In this document: piece after piece, positions 23,199 through 32,538 of the stretch
Numbering within the stretch: the first letter of the stretch is position 1
Layout: every line of letters starts with the position of its first letter
NCBI GenBank assembly: GCA_035541935.1
Contig: DATKMJ010000070.1
Span: forward strand, 1-47,127
DNA length: 47,127 nucleotides
Direction: 5' to 3'
Source: Candidatus Binatia bacterium
GTDB taxonomy: Bacteria; Vulcanimicrobiota; Vulcanimicrobiia; Vulcanimicrobiales; Vulcanimicrobiaceae
Notes under the pieces: model-generated
What the model was told of the DNA's origin: nothing
The model's database searches: none
The model's input: the letters and a program-made list of their open reading frames with translations, nothing else
Translations under genes and position numbers: made by a program

Positions 23199-26100
23199 GC
23201 CAGCGTCGGCAGCGGGAGCGACGGCCGGGTCGAGAGATCGGGTAAGAGTTCGACGTGTCCCGCGAGCGCGCGATCCATCAGTTCGAGCGCGAGGTCGAGC
23301 TGCGGATCTTTGCCGTCGCGATACTCGTGCGGCGCGATATCGACGTCGAAATCGGGCTTCGTCCCGTAGTTCTCGACCGACCAGCCTGCGTCGACGAACC
23401 AGAACGAGAACTCCGGCTGCGTCGTGAGCGTTCCGTCGACGAGATGGTGGTAGGGATCGATGCCGATGACGCCGCCCCACGTGCGCTTCCCAACGAGCGG
23501 GCCGAGCTTGTAGAGCTTGAAGCAGTGGCTGAAGATGTCGCCGTCGGAGCCCGCAAACTGGTTCGTGAGTGCGACCATCGGGCCGCCGACCGACTCCGGC
23601 GGATAGGGTTGCGGAGCCCCGTAGCGCGGCAGATCGTAGCCGACGCGCGTGCGCGCGAGCTTCTCGAGGAGCAGCGCCGATACGTGGCCGCCGCGATTGT
23701 ACCGAACGTCGACGATCAGGCCCGCCCGGTCGAACTCGCTGAGATAGCCGCGATGGAACTCCGCGAATCCCCACGGCCCCATATCCGGAACGTGGAGATA
23801 CCCGACGCGATCGTTCGTTCGCTCGTGAACGATGCGCCGGTTCTCTTCGACCCACGCACGGTACCGCAGGGCCGCTTCGCTCGCGAGCGCCTTCGCCAGT
23901 ACGGTGCGCTCCTCGCCTTTGCGCCCGCGCACCGTCACCGCGACGTTGCGTCCGCTGGAGTTGACGAGCAGGCGGTCCGGCGCGACGTCGCGCGATAGCC
24001 GCTTTCCGCCGATTGCGACGATGCAGTCGCCTTCGCGCACGTCGAGCCCGGGCTCGGCGAGCGGCGAGTCGATCTCGCGATTCCAGGAGTCGCCGCGATA
24101 GATGCGGTCGATCGCGTAGGCGCCGCGATCCTCGTTCCACCGCACGTCGGCGCCGAGGAAGCCGCGCTGGTACTGCGGGGGCTCGCGATAGTCGCCGCCC
24201 CATTCGTAGGCGTGCGAGGTGCCCAGTTCGCCCTGCATCTCCCAGATCAAATCGGAGAGTTCGCCGCGCGTGCGAACGCGCGGAAGGAGCGCCGCGTAGC
24301 GCTCGTAGACGCGAGCCCAGTCGATCTCGCTCATGTCCTCGACCCAGAAATGCTCGGCCTGCAGGCGCCACGCTTCGCGATACATCTGCGCCCACTCGTC
24401 GCGCGGGACGATCTCGACCTGCGCGCGGTCTATCTCGATCCATCCGCTGCGCCGGCCCGTATCGCTCGACGGCTTCTGTTCGTCGCCCTCTTCGGGCAGA
24501 TCCGCGAGGGCGTCGATCGCGCGCAGCCGATCGTGCGAGCGGTAGAGCAGCGTGCGCCCGTCGTTCCCCAACCGAATCTCGTCGCACTCCGTCGCGATCG
24601 TCGCCAGCCGCTGCTGCTCGAAGTCGTAGGCGAGCAGCGAACCGCGATCTCCGTCGTCGAGATCCTCGCGCCGCACCGGCTTGATGCCCTTGACCGGAAA
24701 GCGCGTGAAGAGCGCGCGGTCGGTCGTCGCAACGATCTGCCCGTAATCGCCCTCGTCGACCGGAAATCCGAGAACGCGTCCGGTGATTCCCTCGAAATCG
24801 ACGTCGATGTCGGCGGGCTTCTCGGGCTTCTTGCTCGCGCGATCGCGGTCGTGGTCGTGGTCGCGGTGAATCGGTCGCGGCTTCGGCACGAACGGAGAGG
24901 GCACGTCGGCGCGCAGCGTGACGACGAACGGCCGGCTCGCCTGCGGGAAACTGAGATCGAACTGGAGCGCGTCGTAGACCGGATTGAAGTCGCGCGTCGA
25001 GATGAAGTAGAGATATTTTCCGTCGGGATCCCAGGCGGGCGACCGGTCGGTGCGCAGGGGCGACGTGACGTCGTGGATCTTCCCCGAGCGAACCTTGACG
25101 ACGCGAACGATCGAGGTGCCGTGCTTCGGCCACCAGACGTAGGCGATGAAGCGGCCGTCCGGCGAGAAGGCCAGATCGCCGATGCGTTGCGTGGGACAGG
25201 TGTCGAGCACGCGGATGCTGCCGTCGTCGAGGTCGAGGACGCAGAGCTCGTGGCGGTGATTTGCGAACGCGATGACGTCGGCCGACGGCGAGCACGCGAG
25301 ATCGGTGAGCCGCCCGATGTCGCCGCTCGTAACGAGCCGCTCGTCGCCCGAGGCATCTGCCCTTCGCACGCCGACCTGTTCGAAGCCGTTGACGTCGGTG
25401 ACGAAGGCGAGGCGCTCGCCGTCGTGCAGCCATGCCGTCAGGCGCGTGCGCGCGCGCTCGCCGCTCGAGTAGCGCGTCGCCGCTCCCTCGAAGAGCGGCA
25501 TCGTGAACTCCTGTCCGCGCGCGTCGAGCGAGAGCTGCGTCCCGTCGGGGCTGGGAGCGAAATCTTCCAGCGACTCCGAGGCTTTCTCGAAGCGCCGCGC
25601 GGTCTGCGGCATCGGCGACGGCGTCGCGATCTCGACGCGCCGCGTCGTGTCGCTCGCGACGTCGTACAGGCGAATCTCCGCGCCGGCTGAGTAGACGATG
25701 CGGGCGCCGTCGGTCGACGGGAAGCGCGCGTAATACTCGCGCTCGTGCGTGTGCCGGCGAACGTCGCCGCCGTCGAGCGTGCAGGAGTAGAGGTTGCCGA
25801 TGCCTTCGTGGTCGGCGAGGAAGTAGATGCGATCGCCGATCCACATCGGCCAGCACGTATTTCCGTCGGGAAGCGGCAGCTTCGAGAATACTCCCGAGCC
25901 GTCGGCATCGACCCAGATCTCGCCGGCCGTGCCGCCGCGGTACCGCTTCCAACGAGCAGGGTCGCCGGCGTTACGTCCGAGCACGATGCGCCCGCCGGGA
26001 CCGAACGTCAGCGATCGCGCCTGCCCGAGACCGAGCTCGCGCGGCGTGCCGCCGTCGCTCGAGATCGCAAACGGTCGCGTCTCGCCCTCGTACCACGTCG

Positions 26101-26422
26101 TGGGGTTGCCGACGAAATAGATCTCGCGGCCGTCGGGACTCCAGCAGCTAGCCCACGCGATCGTCGCACCGAGAAAGGTCAGCCGTTGCGGCTCGCCGCC
26201 ATGCGCGGGCATCGAGTAGAGCTCGGGGTTGCCGTCGTCGGTCGAAATAAACGCGACCGATGCGCCGTCGGGCGAGAGCCGCGGAAACGAGCACGTTCCG
26301 AAGCTCACGGTCAAGCGGACGGCGTCGCCGCCCTCAACCGGTGCGCTCCAGAGATCGTCTTCACAGACGTAGATAATGCGGTCGCCTGCTATCGTCGGAT
26401 AGCGATAGTATCCCCGATCCAT
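23195..26422 (-). CDS. Tricorn-type S41 protease
   Basis: A 1075-aa tricorn protease homologue of normal length, started at ATG 26420-26422. The N-terminal ~680 residues form beta-propeller repeats with SPDG turns (PRLSPDGASVAF, SCWSPDGREIYF, LAFSPDGRFIAY). A highly charged linker (RDHDHDRDRASKKPEKPAD) sits near 555-575. The core has Ser736-His737 (LGTSHAYEW), a PDZ domain (GLDVREGDCIVAIGG), the nucleophile Ser959 with Asp960 (AGSDGD) and Glu1017 (VENYG), matching the archaeal tricorn tetrad. It has no signal peptide and likely degrades peptides in the cytosol. It follows the GH125 gene by 34 bases. Confidence 0.94.
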   Translation of the reverse strand: MDRGYYRYPTIAGDRIIYVCEDDLWSAPVEGGDAVRLTVSFGTCSFPRLSPDGASVAFISTDDGNPELYSMPAHGGEPQRLTFLGATIAWASCWSPDGREIYFVGNPTTWYEGETRPFAISSDGGTPRELGLGQARSLTFGPGGRIVLGRNAGDPARWKRYRGGTAGEIWVDADGSGVFSKLPLPDGNTCWPMWIGDRIYFLADHEGIGNLYSCTLDGGDVRRHTHEREYYARFPSTDGARIVYSAGAEIRLYDVASDTTRRVEIATPSPMPQTARRFEKASESLEDFAPSPDGTQLSLDARGQEFTMPLFEGAATRYSSGERARTRLTAWLHDGERLAFVTDVNGFEQVGVRRADASGDERLVTSGDIGRLTDLACSPSADVIAFANHRHELCVLDLDDGSIRVLDTCPTQRIGDLAFSPDGRFIAYVWWPKHGTSIVRVVKVRSGKIHDVTSPLRTDRSPAWDPDGKYLYFISTRDFNPVYDALQFDLSFPQASRPFVVTLRADVPSPFVPKPRPIHRDHDHDRDRASKKPEKPADIDVDFEGITGRVLGFPVDEGDYGQIVATTDRALFTRFPVKGIKPVRREDLDDGDRGSLLAYDFEQQRLATIATECDEIRLGNDGRTLLYRSHDRLRAIDALADLPEEGDEQKPSSDTGRRSGWIEIDRAQVEIVPRDEWAQMYREAWRLQAEHFWVEDMSEIDWARVYERYAALLPRVRTRGELSDLIWEMQGELGTSHAYEWGGDYREPPQYQRGFLGADVRWNEDRGAYAIDRIYRGDSWNREIDSPLAEPGLDVREGDCIVAIGGKRLSRDVAPDRLLVNSSGRNVAVTVRGRKGEERTVLAKALASEAALRYRAWVEENRRIVHERTNDRVGYLHVPDMGPWGFAEFHRGYLSEFDRAGLIVDVRYNRGGHVSALLLEKLARTRVGYDLPRYGAPQPYPPESVGGPMVALTNQFAGSDGDIFSHCFKLYKLGPLVGKRTWGGVIGIDPYHHLVDGTLTTQPEFSFWFVDAGWSVENYGTKPDFDVDIAPHEYRDGKDPQLDLALELMDRALAGHVELLPDLSTRPSLPLPTLA

Positions 26423-26456
26423 GCTGCATGCTTGGCGACCGGCTTTACGGCTCCCC

Positions 26457-27866
26457 TCACCGCCGGGGCAACGCGCCTCCGGTCGTGTGTAACAGGCGAC
26501 CAAGCGCGACGACGAGATCGGCCGCATTTTCGATCTGCGTGAAGAGCGGAACGAGCGTCGGCGTCGCCGATCGCCGCTCGAACGGCTGGATCGGCCCGCG
26601 CCATGCGAACTGCGTCGCCGGCTCCCCGGCCAGGCTGCGGAAGAGCAGCTCCGCGCCGAGCGCGTTCGCCCAGCCGAACTCCTGACGGGTGAACCGCCAG
26701 TAGCCGTCGGGATAGAAACTCTCGTGGATCAGCCCGCTTTCGTCGTCGGTCTCCGCGAGCGTCGTGATGGCGGTCGCGACCTCGATCGACGACGTTGCCG
26801 TGAGCGCGCGGCCGATGATGCCGAGCGGCCAGACGAAGCCGTGCGGCGTGTGCGGGCTTCCGAGCCCCTGCGCGTACCGTCCGGCAAAGTAATACGGATC
26901 GTCCATGCTCAGCGCAAACTTTCGCGTCGCCAGGTAGATCGCGTCGTAGGCGGAGCACCAATCTATGTACGGCAGCGTCGTTAGATTCGGAATGTTCGCG
27001 TCGTCCATCAGGTTGTAGTGCCCGAGCCCGTCCGTCTCGTACGCGTACATCCACGCGCGGCGGTCCGGATCGTAGTAACGCCCGTAGGTCTCGACGCCTT
27101 CCTGCACCTGCGCGCCGAGCCTCTGCGCGCGATCCGCAAGCGCGTCGTCGCCGTATCCGTCGATCGCGAGCTCGACGATGTCTCGCAGCGCGACGACCGC
27201 GGCCGCGTTCTGCGGGATGTTGAAGCGATACTTCACCGCGTCGTCGGACGGCCGGAAGGCGCCCCAGATCATGCCGGTGGACGGATTGTACTCGTCCCGC
27301 GTAAACGTCCGGTAGGCGTAGCCGTACCGGCTGCAGGAGCGGTGGCGTTGCTCGCAAGCGTAGGTCGCGACGATCGTGCCGAGCGCCTTGTGCAGATCGG
27401 GCGAGAAGAACGTCGCATCGTGCGTCGAGCGCCAGTAGACCGAGGCGAGGATCACCGTCCACGCGAGCGAGTCGACCTCCCACTTGCGTTCCCATACGTG
27501 GTAATCGGATTGCAGCGCGTTCGCGTACGGATCGGTCAACACGTTGCGGGCGTTGCGCTCGATGACGCCGACGAACCGGGCCCGCAGGACCGGATAGAAG
27601 ACCTGGTAGCGGATGTACGGGATCGTCTGGGCCGACGAATCGCGCAGCCACATCGCCGGTATGTCCCCGGTCTGGACGTACGTCGTCGCGTCGTCCTCGA
27701 GGAAGAAGTCGTGAAAAAGCGTGTGAAAGAGCGCCGCGGTCTGGATGTTGCGCACCCGCTCGCCGGTGAGCGGCACGACCAGCGTCTCGGCCGCGGCGGT
27801 CGCGCCGCATCGGAACGCCAGGATCGTTGCGAGCGCCAAACTCGCCGCGCTTCGCGCAAACCGCAC
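26457..27866 (-). CDS. GH125 exo-alpha-1,6-mannosidase, exported
   Basis: A 469-aa protein from GTG 27864-27866 with a signal peptide (MRFARSAASLALATILAF, cleavage near ATAAA). The catalytic domain matches glycoside hydrolase family 125 throughout: TGDIPAMWLRDSSAQ, YHVWERKWEVDSLAW, FRPSDDAVKYRFNIP, DGLGHYNLMDDANIP, GLIHESFYPDG. Asp209 in FRPSDD and Glu382 in HESF have the same 173-residue spacing as the acid and base I recall for the Streptococcus enzyme. Members release terminal alpha-1,6-mannose by inversion, metal-independently. First gene of the four-gene minus-strand run; divergent from meaB with a 62-base gap. Confidence 0.93.
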   Translation of the reverse strand: MRFARSAASLALATILAFRCGATAAAETLVVPLTGERVRNIQTAALFHTLFHDFFLEDDATTYVQTGDIPAMWLRDSSAQTIPYIRYQVFYPVLRARFVGVIERNARNVLTDPYANALQSDYHVWERKWEVDSLAWTVILASVYWRSTHDATFFSPDLHKALGTIVATYACEQRHRSCSRYGYAYRTFTRDEYNPSTGMIWGAFRPSDDAVKYRFNIPQNAAAVVALRDIVELAIDGYGDDALADRAQRLGAQVQEGVETYGRYYDPDRRAWMYAYETDGLGHYNLMDDANIPNLTTLPYIDWCSAYDAIYLATRKFALSMDDPYYFAGRYAQGLGSPHTPHGFVWPLGIIGRALTATSSIEVATAITTLAETDDESGLIHESFYPDGYWRFTRQEFGWANALGAELLFRSLAGEPATQFAWRGPIQPFERRSATPTLVPLFTQIENAADLVVALGRLLHTTGGALPRR

Positions 27867-27928
27867 TATGGGGATGTTGCCTTAGACGCAGCGAAGCTGG
27901 GCTCTTGCACCGACCGCAAGGAGCGTAG

Positions 27929-28846
27929 TTGACCGAATTTTCAAACGCCGAACTCCTGCGCCAGTTCGAGCTCGGCAATCCGCGCGCGCTGGCGAGGGCG
28001 ATCTCGCGCGCCGAGGCCGGCCGAGGCGGCGAGCTCGTGCGCGCGCTCTATCCGAAAGCCGGGCGCGCGACGACCGTCGGCCTGACCGGTCCGCCGGGCG
28101 TCGGGAAATCGACGCTCGCATCGGGGCTCGTCCGCAGCGCACGGGCGCGCGGCAAGGACGTCGGCGTCGTCTCCGTCGATCCCAGCTCGCCGTTCTCGCG
28201 CGGCGCCCTGCTCGGCGACCGGATCCGGCTCGCCGAGCACTTCACCGACGAAGGCGTCTTCATTCGTTCGATGGCCAGCCGCGGCCATCTCGGCGGCCTC
28301 GCCGGCGCCACCGCCGATGCGGTGCTTTTGATGGATGCGTTCGGGTTCGATCTCGTGCTGATCGAGACGGTCGGCGTCGGACAGAGCGAGATCGCGGTCG
28401 CCGAGCTCGCGCAGACGACGATCGTCGCGCTGCAGCCGGGCAGCGGCGACTCCATTCAGGTGCTCAAGGCCGGCATCATGGAGAGCGCCGACATCTTCGT
28501 CGTGAACAAAGCGGATCACCCGATGGCCGATCAGCTGCGGCGCGAGATTCGATCGACGATGGAGATGATGGAGTGGAAAGGCTGGGTGCCGGAACTCGTC
28601 GTGACGCAAGCGCTCGCCGGCGACGGCATCGATGCGCTCGTCGAGGCGATCGAACGCCACGCCGCGTATCTCAACGAGACCGGTGAGATCGCGCAACGCC
28701 GTCGCGAGGCGTTCGCGCATCAAGTGCGCCAGCTCGCGCTCGGACGCGTCGAGCAGCGCCTCGACCGCGCGCTGAAAGCGAACGCGCACGACGACCTCGA
28801 CCCGTATGCGGCGGCCGATCGCGTTCTCTCCGAGCTCGGTCTTTAG
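27929..28846 (+). CDS. meaB: MeaB/ArgK-family G-protein chaperone of B12 acyl-CoA mutase
   Basis: A 305-aa SIMIBI GTPase from TTG 27929 with AAGGAG six bases upstream. Walker A is GPPGVGKS at 54-61; [21 protein letters not shown] holds switch [14 protein letters not shown] switch II, and VVNKAD the guanine motif. The C-terminal helices (residues ~265-305) form the dimerisation arm. MeaB proteins gate cofactor loading and protect acyl-CoA mutases from inactivation. It stands directly before the split mutase, so that enzyme is its likely partner. Confidence 0.95.
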   Translation: MTEFSNAELLRQFELGNPRALARAISRAEAGRGGELVRALYPKAGRATTVGLTGPPGVGKSTLASGLVRSARARGKDVGVVSVDPSSPFSRGALLGDRIRLAEHFTDEGVFIRSMASRGHLGGLAGATADAVLLMDAFGFDLVLIETVGVGQSEIAVAELAQTTIVALQPGSGDSIQVLKAGIMESADIFVVNKADHPMADQLRREIRSTMEMMEWKGWVPELVVTQALAGDGIDALVEAIERHAAYLNETGEIAQRRREAFAHQVRQLALGRVEQRLDRALKANAHDDLDPYAAADRVLSELGL

Positions 28847-28916
28847 GGAAAATTCGGCGCCTTTGTCGAACGGGACGGGTTCTATGCCCCCTCGAGATGG
28901 TAAGGACCGGCTCACG

Positions 28917-30542
28917 ATGATCGAGCGCCCCGGCAGGGCTTGGGCCCGCACGGGTCCGGGTTCGGGCGCCGTCGACCGGACGATCTCCGACGTTCCTCTG
29001 AAGAGCGTCTACGGGCCGGCCGATGCGGCGGGCAGCGAGTTGCCGTGGCCCGGCGACTATCCCTACACGCGCGGCATCCATCCGAACGGCTATCGCGACC
29101 GGCTCTGGACGATGCGCCAGTTCGCCGGCTTCGGCAACGCCGCGCAGACGAACGAGCGCTATCATTTCCTCCTCGAGCACGGCCAGCACGGCCTCTCGGT
29201 CGCCTTCGACATGCCGACGCTGATGGGATACGACTCGGACGCCCCGCAGTCGCGCGGCGAAGTCGGCAAGTGCGGCGTCGCGATCGACTCGCTCGCCGAC
29301 ATGGAGCTGCTCTTCGACGGCATCGACATGGGCGAGATCACGACCTCCATGACGATCAACGGACCGGCGTGCATCGCGCTCGCGCAATACGTCGCCGCGG
29401 CCGAGAAGAAGGGCATCCCGCGCGCGAAGCTCGGCGGCACGATTCAGGCCGACATCCTCAAAGAGTACATCGCGCAGAAGGAGTGGATCTTTCCGCCGCG
29501 GCCGCACATGCGGATCATCGTGGATATGATCGCGTTCTGCACGCGCGAGATGCCGAAGTGGAACACGATCTCGATCTCCGGCTATCACATTCGCGAGGCC
29601 GGCTCGACGGCCGCGCAAGAGCTGGCGTTCACGCTGGCCGACGGCTTTGCCTATGTCGAAGCCTGCATGGCGGCGGGGATGGACGTCGACGACTTTGCGC
29701 CGCGCCTCTCGTTCTTCTTCAACTCGCACATAGATTTCTTCGAAGAGATTGCCAAGTTCCGCGCGGCCCGGCGGATCTACGCTCGCCACATGCGCGAGAA
29801 GTACGGCGCCCGCAACCCGCGCTCGTGGCAGCTGCGCTTCCACACGCAGACGGCCGGCTGCAGCGCGACCGCGCAGCAGCCGGAGAACAACATCGTGCGC
29901 GTCGCCTTCGAGGCGATGGCCGCGGTGCTCGGCGGGACCCAGTCTCTCCATACGAACTCGATGGACGAAGTGCTCGCCCTTCCGACCGAAAAGTCGGTCG
30001 AGATCGCTCTGCGCACGCAGCAGGTGCTCGCCTACGAGACGAACGTGACCAACGTCGTCGATCCCCTCGGCGGCTCGTACTTCGTCGAAGCGCTCACCGA
30101 CGAGATGGAGCGCCAGGCCGAGGCCTACTTCGATCAGATCGCCGAGTACGGCGGCGTGATCGAGGCGATCGAGGCGGGCTTCTTCCAGCGCGAGATCGCC
30201 GAGGCGAGCTATCGCTACCAACGTTCGATCGAGACGAAAGACCGCGTGATCGTCGGCGTCAACGCCTTCGCGCACGACGACGAGCGCGAAGACATCGAAC
30301 TGTTGAAGATCACCGAGGAGATGGAACGCGCGCAGGCGCGCGCCGTGCAGAACGTGCGCGCCAATCGCGACGGGGCCTGCGCGACCCAGATGCTCGAGCG
30401 GCTCCAAGCCGCCTGCCGCGACCCGAAAGAGAACCTCATGCCGCATCTCATCGATTGCGTCAACGCGTACTGCACCGAGGGCGAGATCGTCGAGGCGATG
30501 GCGAAGGTCTTCGGCCGCTACACGGAACGGGCGGTCGTCTGA
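28917..30542 (+). CDS. icmA: B12-dependent acyl-CoA mutase large subunit, isobutyryl-CoA mutase type
   Basis: A 541-aa catalytic TIM-barrel subunit lacking the B12 domain. [44 protein letters not shown] and [16 protein letters not shown] are all family blocks. Two positions decide substrate: Phe69 (RQFAGFG) and Gln187 (IAQKEW), 118 residues apart. In the enzymes as I recall them, methylmalonyl-CoA mutase has Tyr89/Arg207 and isobutyryl-CoA mutase Phe80/Gln198, the same spacing. The Phe/Gln pair therefore predicts isobutyryl-CoA to n-butyryl-CoA isomerisation. ATG 28917 has AAGGA ten bases upstream; ATG 28884 is an alternative. Annotation pipelines would probably name it methylmalonyl-CoA mutase. 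Confidence 0.9.
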   Translation: MIERPGRAWARTGPGSGAVDRTISDVPLKSVYGPADAAGSELPWPGDYPYTRGIHPNGYRDRLWTMRQFAGFGNAAQTNERYHFLLEHGQHGLSVAFDMPTLMGYDSDAPQSRGEVGKCGVAIDSLADMELLFDGIDMGEITTSMTINGPACIALAQYVAAAEKKGIPRAKLGGTIQADILKEYIAQKEWIFPPRPHMRIIVDMIAFCTREMPKWNTISISGYHIREAGSTAAQELAFTLADGFAYVEACMAAGMDVDDFAPRLSFFFNSHIDFFEEIAKFRAARRIYARHMREKYGARNPRSWQLRFHTQTAGCSATAQQPENNIVRVAFEAMAAVLGGTQSLHTNSMDEVLALPTEKSVEIALRTQQVLAYETNVTNVVDPLGGSYFVEALTDEMERQAEAYFDQIAEYGGVIEAIEAGFFQREIAEASYRYQRSIETKDRVIVGVNAFAHDDEREDIELLKITEEMERAQARAVQNVRANRDGACATQMLERLQAACRDPKENLMPHLIDCVNAYCTEGEIVEAMAKVFGRYTERAVV

Positions 30543-30706
30543 TGCCTCACAAGCACGGCATCCGCTGTCGCACCGATATCGAGCTGCACCGCCTTCGCAG
30601 GACGCTATCGCAGGTGATGCGCAAACTCGAAGAGGCGCTGCACTTAAGCAGACGCCGGGATCAGATGGAACATGAGCGAGCGACCGCTGCGCATCATCAT
30701 CGCTAA
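30542..30706 (+). CDS. Small ORF bridging the mutase subunits
   Basis: A 54-codon frame, ATG 30542 in a TGATG overlap with the icmA stop, ending 35 bases inside icmB. The product is basic and His-rich (MPHKHGIRC at the start, AAHHHR at the end) with a helical middle (LHRLRRTLSQVMRKLEEALHLSRRR). I know no family. It may be a small real subunit or may serve mainly to carry ribosomes across the icmB start, which has only a weak Shine-Dalgarno of its own. Confidence 0.45.
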   Translation: MPHKHGIRCRTDIELHRLRRTLSQVMRKLEEALHLSRRRDQMEHERATAAHHHR

Positions 30707-31088
30707 GGCCGGCCTCGACGGGCACGACCGAGGTGCGAAGGTAATCGCGCGCGCGTTGCGCGACGCCGGGATGGAGGTCATCTACACGGGGCTCTTCCAG
30801 ACCCCCGAGCAGATCGTCCAGACTGCGATTCAGGAGGACGCCGACGGCATCGGCCTCTCGATCCTCTCCGGCGCGCACATGACGCTCTTCCCGCTCGTCG
30901 TCGAGCAGTTGCGCGAGCGCGACGCCGGCGACATCGTCTTTTTCGGCGGCGGAACGATTCCGGCCGAGGATGCCAAGCGCCTCAAAGAGCTCGGCGTGCG
31001 AGAGATATTCACGCCGGGCGCCCCGTTGCAGGAGATCATCGACTTCGTCGAGCGCGAATGCGGTAAGCGGCGAGCGCTGGTAGGCTAG
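30672..31088 (+). CDS. icmB: Acyl-CoA mutase small (B12-binding) subunit
   Basis: A 138-aa Rossmann-like cobalamin domain. DGHDRG (Asp16-x-His18-x-x-Gly21) supplies the histidine that replaces dimethylbenzimidazole as lower ligand. SILSGAHMTLF and FFGGGTIP are the other B12-contact loops. It closely follows the small subunit of isobutyryl-CoA mutase (AKVIARALRDAGMEVIYTGL). It works with the large subunit at 28917; separate subunits are typical of ICM and of archaeal-type mutases. The TAG stop is one base before the gltX TTG. Confidence 0.93.
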   Translation: MSERPLRIIIAKAGLDGHDRGAKVIARALRDAGMEVIYTGLFQTPEQIVQTAIQEDADGIGLSILSGAHMTLFPLVVEQLRERDAGDIVFFGGGTIPAEDAKRLKELGVREIFTPGAPLQEIIDFVERECGKRRALVG

Positions 31089-31089
31089 A

Positions 31090-32538
31090 TTGACTGTACG
31101 AACGCGCGTCGCGCCATCGCCGACCGGCGATCCGCACGTGGGAACCGCGTACGTCGCCTTGGTCAACTACTGCTTCGCCCGCCAACACGGCGGCGAGTTC
31201 GTCCTGCGCATCGAGGACACCGACCGGGCGCGCAGCACCGCGGAGAGCGAGCGCACGATCTTGCAGACGCTGCGCTGGTGCGGTCTCGACTGGGACGAAG
31301 GTCCCGACGTCGGCGGCCCGCACGGACCCTATCGCCAGAGCGAGCGTTCCGCGGTCTATCGGGAGTACGCCGAGAAGCTGCTCGCGAGCGGCCACGCCTT
31401 CAAATGTTTCTGCACGCCGCAGCGCCTCGAGGAGATGCGCGTGGCCCAACGCGCGGCCGGTCAGCCGTCGCGCTACGACGGACTCTGCCGCACCTACGCA
31501 CCGGAGGAGGTCGCGCGGCGGGAAGCCGCGGGCGAGCCGCACGTCGTTCGTCTCGTCGTTCCCGACGACGGCGTCTGCGTCGTCGAGGATCTGCGCCGCG
31601 GACCGGTCGAGTTCGACTATAAAAGCGTCGACATGCAGGTGCTCGTGAAGTCGGACGGTCTGCCGACCTACCATCTCGCAAACGTCGTGGACGATCACCT
31701 CATGGGGATCACGCACGTCTTCCGCGGAGAAGAGTGGGTCAGCAGCGCGCCCAAGCATCTCTTGCTCTACTCCTATTTCGGCTGGACGCCGCCGAAGCTG
31801 ATGCACCTGCCGCTGTTGCGCAATCCCGACAAGAGCAAGCTCAGCAAACGCAAGAATCCGACGGGAATTCTCTTCTATAAGGCGATGGGCTATCTGCCCG
31901 AGGCGCTCGTCAACTTCTTGGCGTTGCTGCTCAACGCGACGCGCGAGGGCGAAGACGAGCTGATGGATCTGCCGGAGATCGTGCGGCGCTTTCAGGTCGA
32001 GCACGTGCCGATCGGCGGACCGGTCTTCGACGTCGCGAAGCTCGACTGGCTCAACGCGCGTTACATTCGCGAGCGGCTCGACGAAGGGTCGTTCGTGGAG
32101 CGCGTGCGCGAGTGGGCGATCTCGCCCGAGCGCCTGACGCGATTGGCGCATCTCGCGGCGCCGCGCATCGAGCGCCTCAGCGACCTCGGACCGCTGCTCG
32201 CGTTTCTCTTCTCCGGACGGTTGCCGTTACGCGCCGAGGAACTGCGGACCAACAAGCTCGACGACGCCGAGACGCGCAAGGCGTTCGAGCTCGCGCTCGC
32301 GGAGTTCGACGCGCTGCCGGCCTGGAACGTCTTCGCGATCGAGACGGTCGTGAAGAGCGTCGCGGAGACGCTCGGCAAGAAGCCGCGCGACGTGGCGCGT
32401 CCGTTCTACGTCGCCGTCACGGGCAGCCCGACATCAATTCCCCTCTACGATTCCATGGAGTTGCTCGGGCGCGACATCGTGCGCGAGCGGCTGCGCGGCG
32501 CGCTCGCGCTGCTCTCGCGCGAGAAGGTGACCGCGTGA
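31090..32538 (+). CDS. gltX: Glutamate-tRNA ligase
   Basis: A 482-aa class Ib synthetase from TTG 31090-31092, which lies one base after the icmB stop. The HIGH-type motif is PHVGT (His16), and the KMSKS-type motif is Lys250-Leu-Ser-Lys-Arg254. The binding loop RIEDTDRARS and YRQSER segments are normal, as is the C-terminal anticodon-binding cage. It charges tRNA-Glu; whether it also mischarges tRNA-Gln cannot be judged here. It ends in a GTGA overlap with glmU. Confidence 0.96.
   Translation: MTVRTRVAPSPTGDPHVGTAYVALVNYCFARQHGGEFVLRIEDTDRARSTAESERTILQTLRWCGLDWDEGPDVGGPHGPYRQSERSAVYREYAEKLLASGHAFKCFCTPQRLEEMRVAQRAAGQPSRYDGLCRTYAPEEVARREAAGEPHVVRLVVPDDGVCVVEDLRRGPVEFDYKSVDMQVLVKSDGLPTYHLANVVDDHLMGITHVFRGEEWVSSAPKHLLLYSYFGWTPPKLMHLPLLRNPDKSKLSKRKNPTGILFYKAMGYLPEALVNFLALLLNATREGEDELMDLPEIVRRFQVEHVPIGGPVFDVAKLDWLNARYIRERLDEGSFVERVREWAISPERLTRLAHLAAPRIERLSDLGPLLAFLFSGRLPLRAEELRTNKLDDAETRKAFELALAEFDALPAWNVFAIETVVKSVAETLGKKPRDVARPFYVAVTGSPTSIPLYDSMELLGRDIVRERLRGALALLSREKVTA

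Noticed and set aside
23199-25952. Extension of the DUF2723 protein to about 1400 residues
   Set aside because: The extra region is an Arg-rich out-of-frame reading of the tricorn gene; GTG 23198 in a GTGA overlap is the natural start.
27867-27928. tRNA or small RNA in the GH125-meaB gap
   Set aside because: Only 62 bases, with no cloverleaf or stable hairpin; it probably holds the two divergent promoters, though no clear boxes were found.
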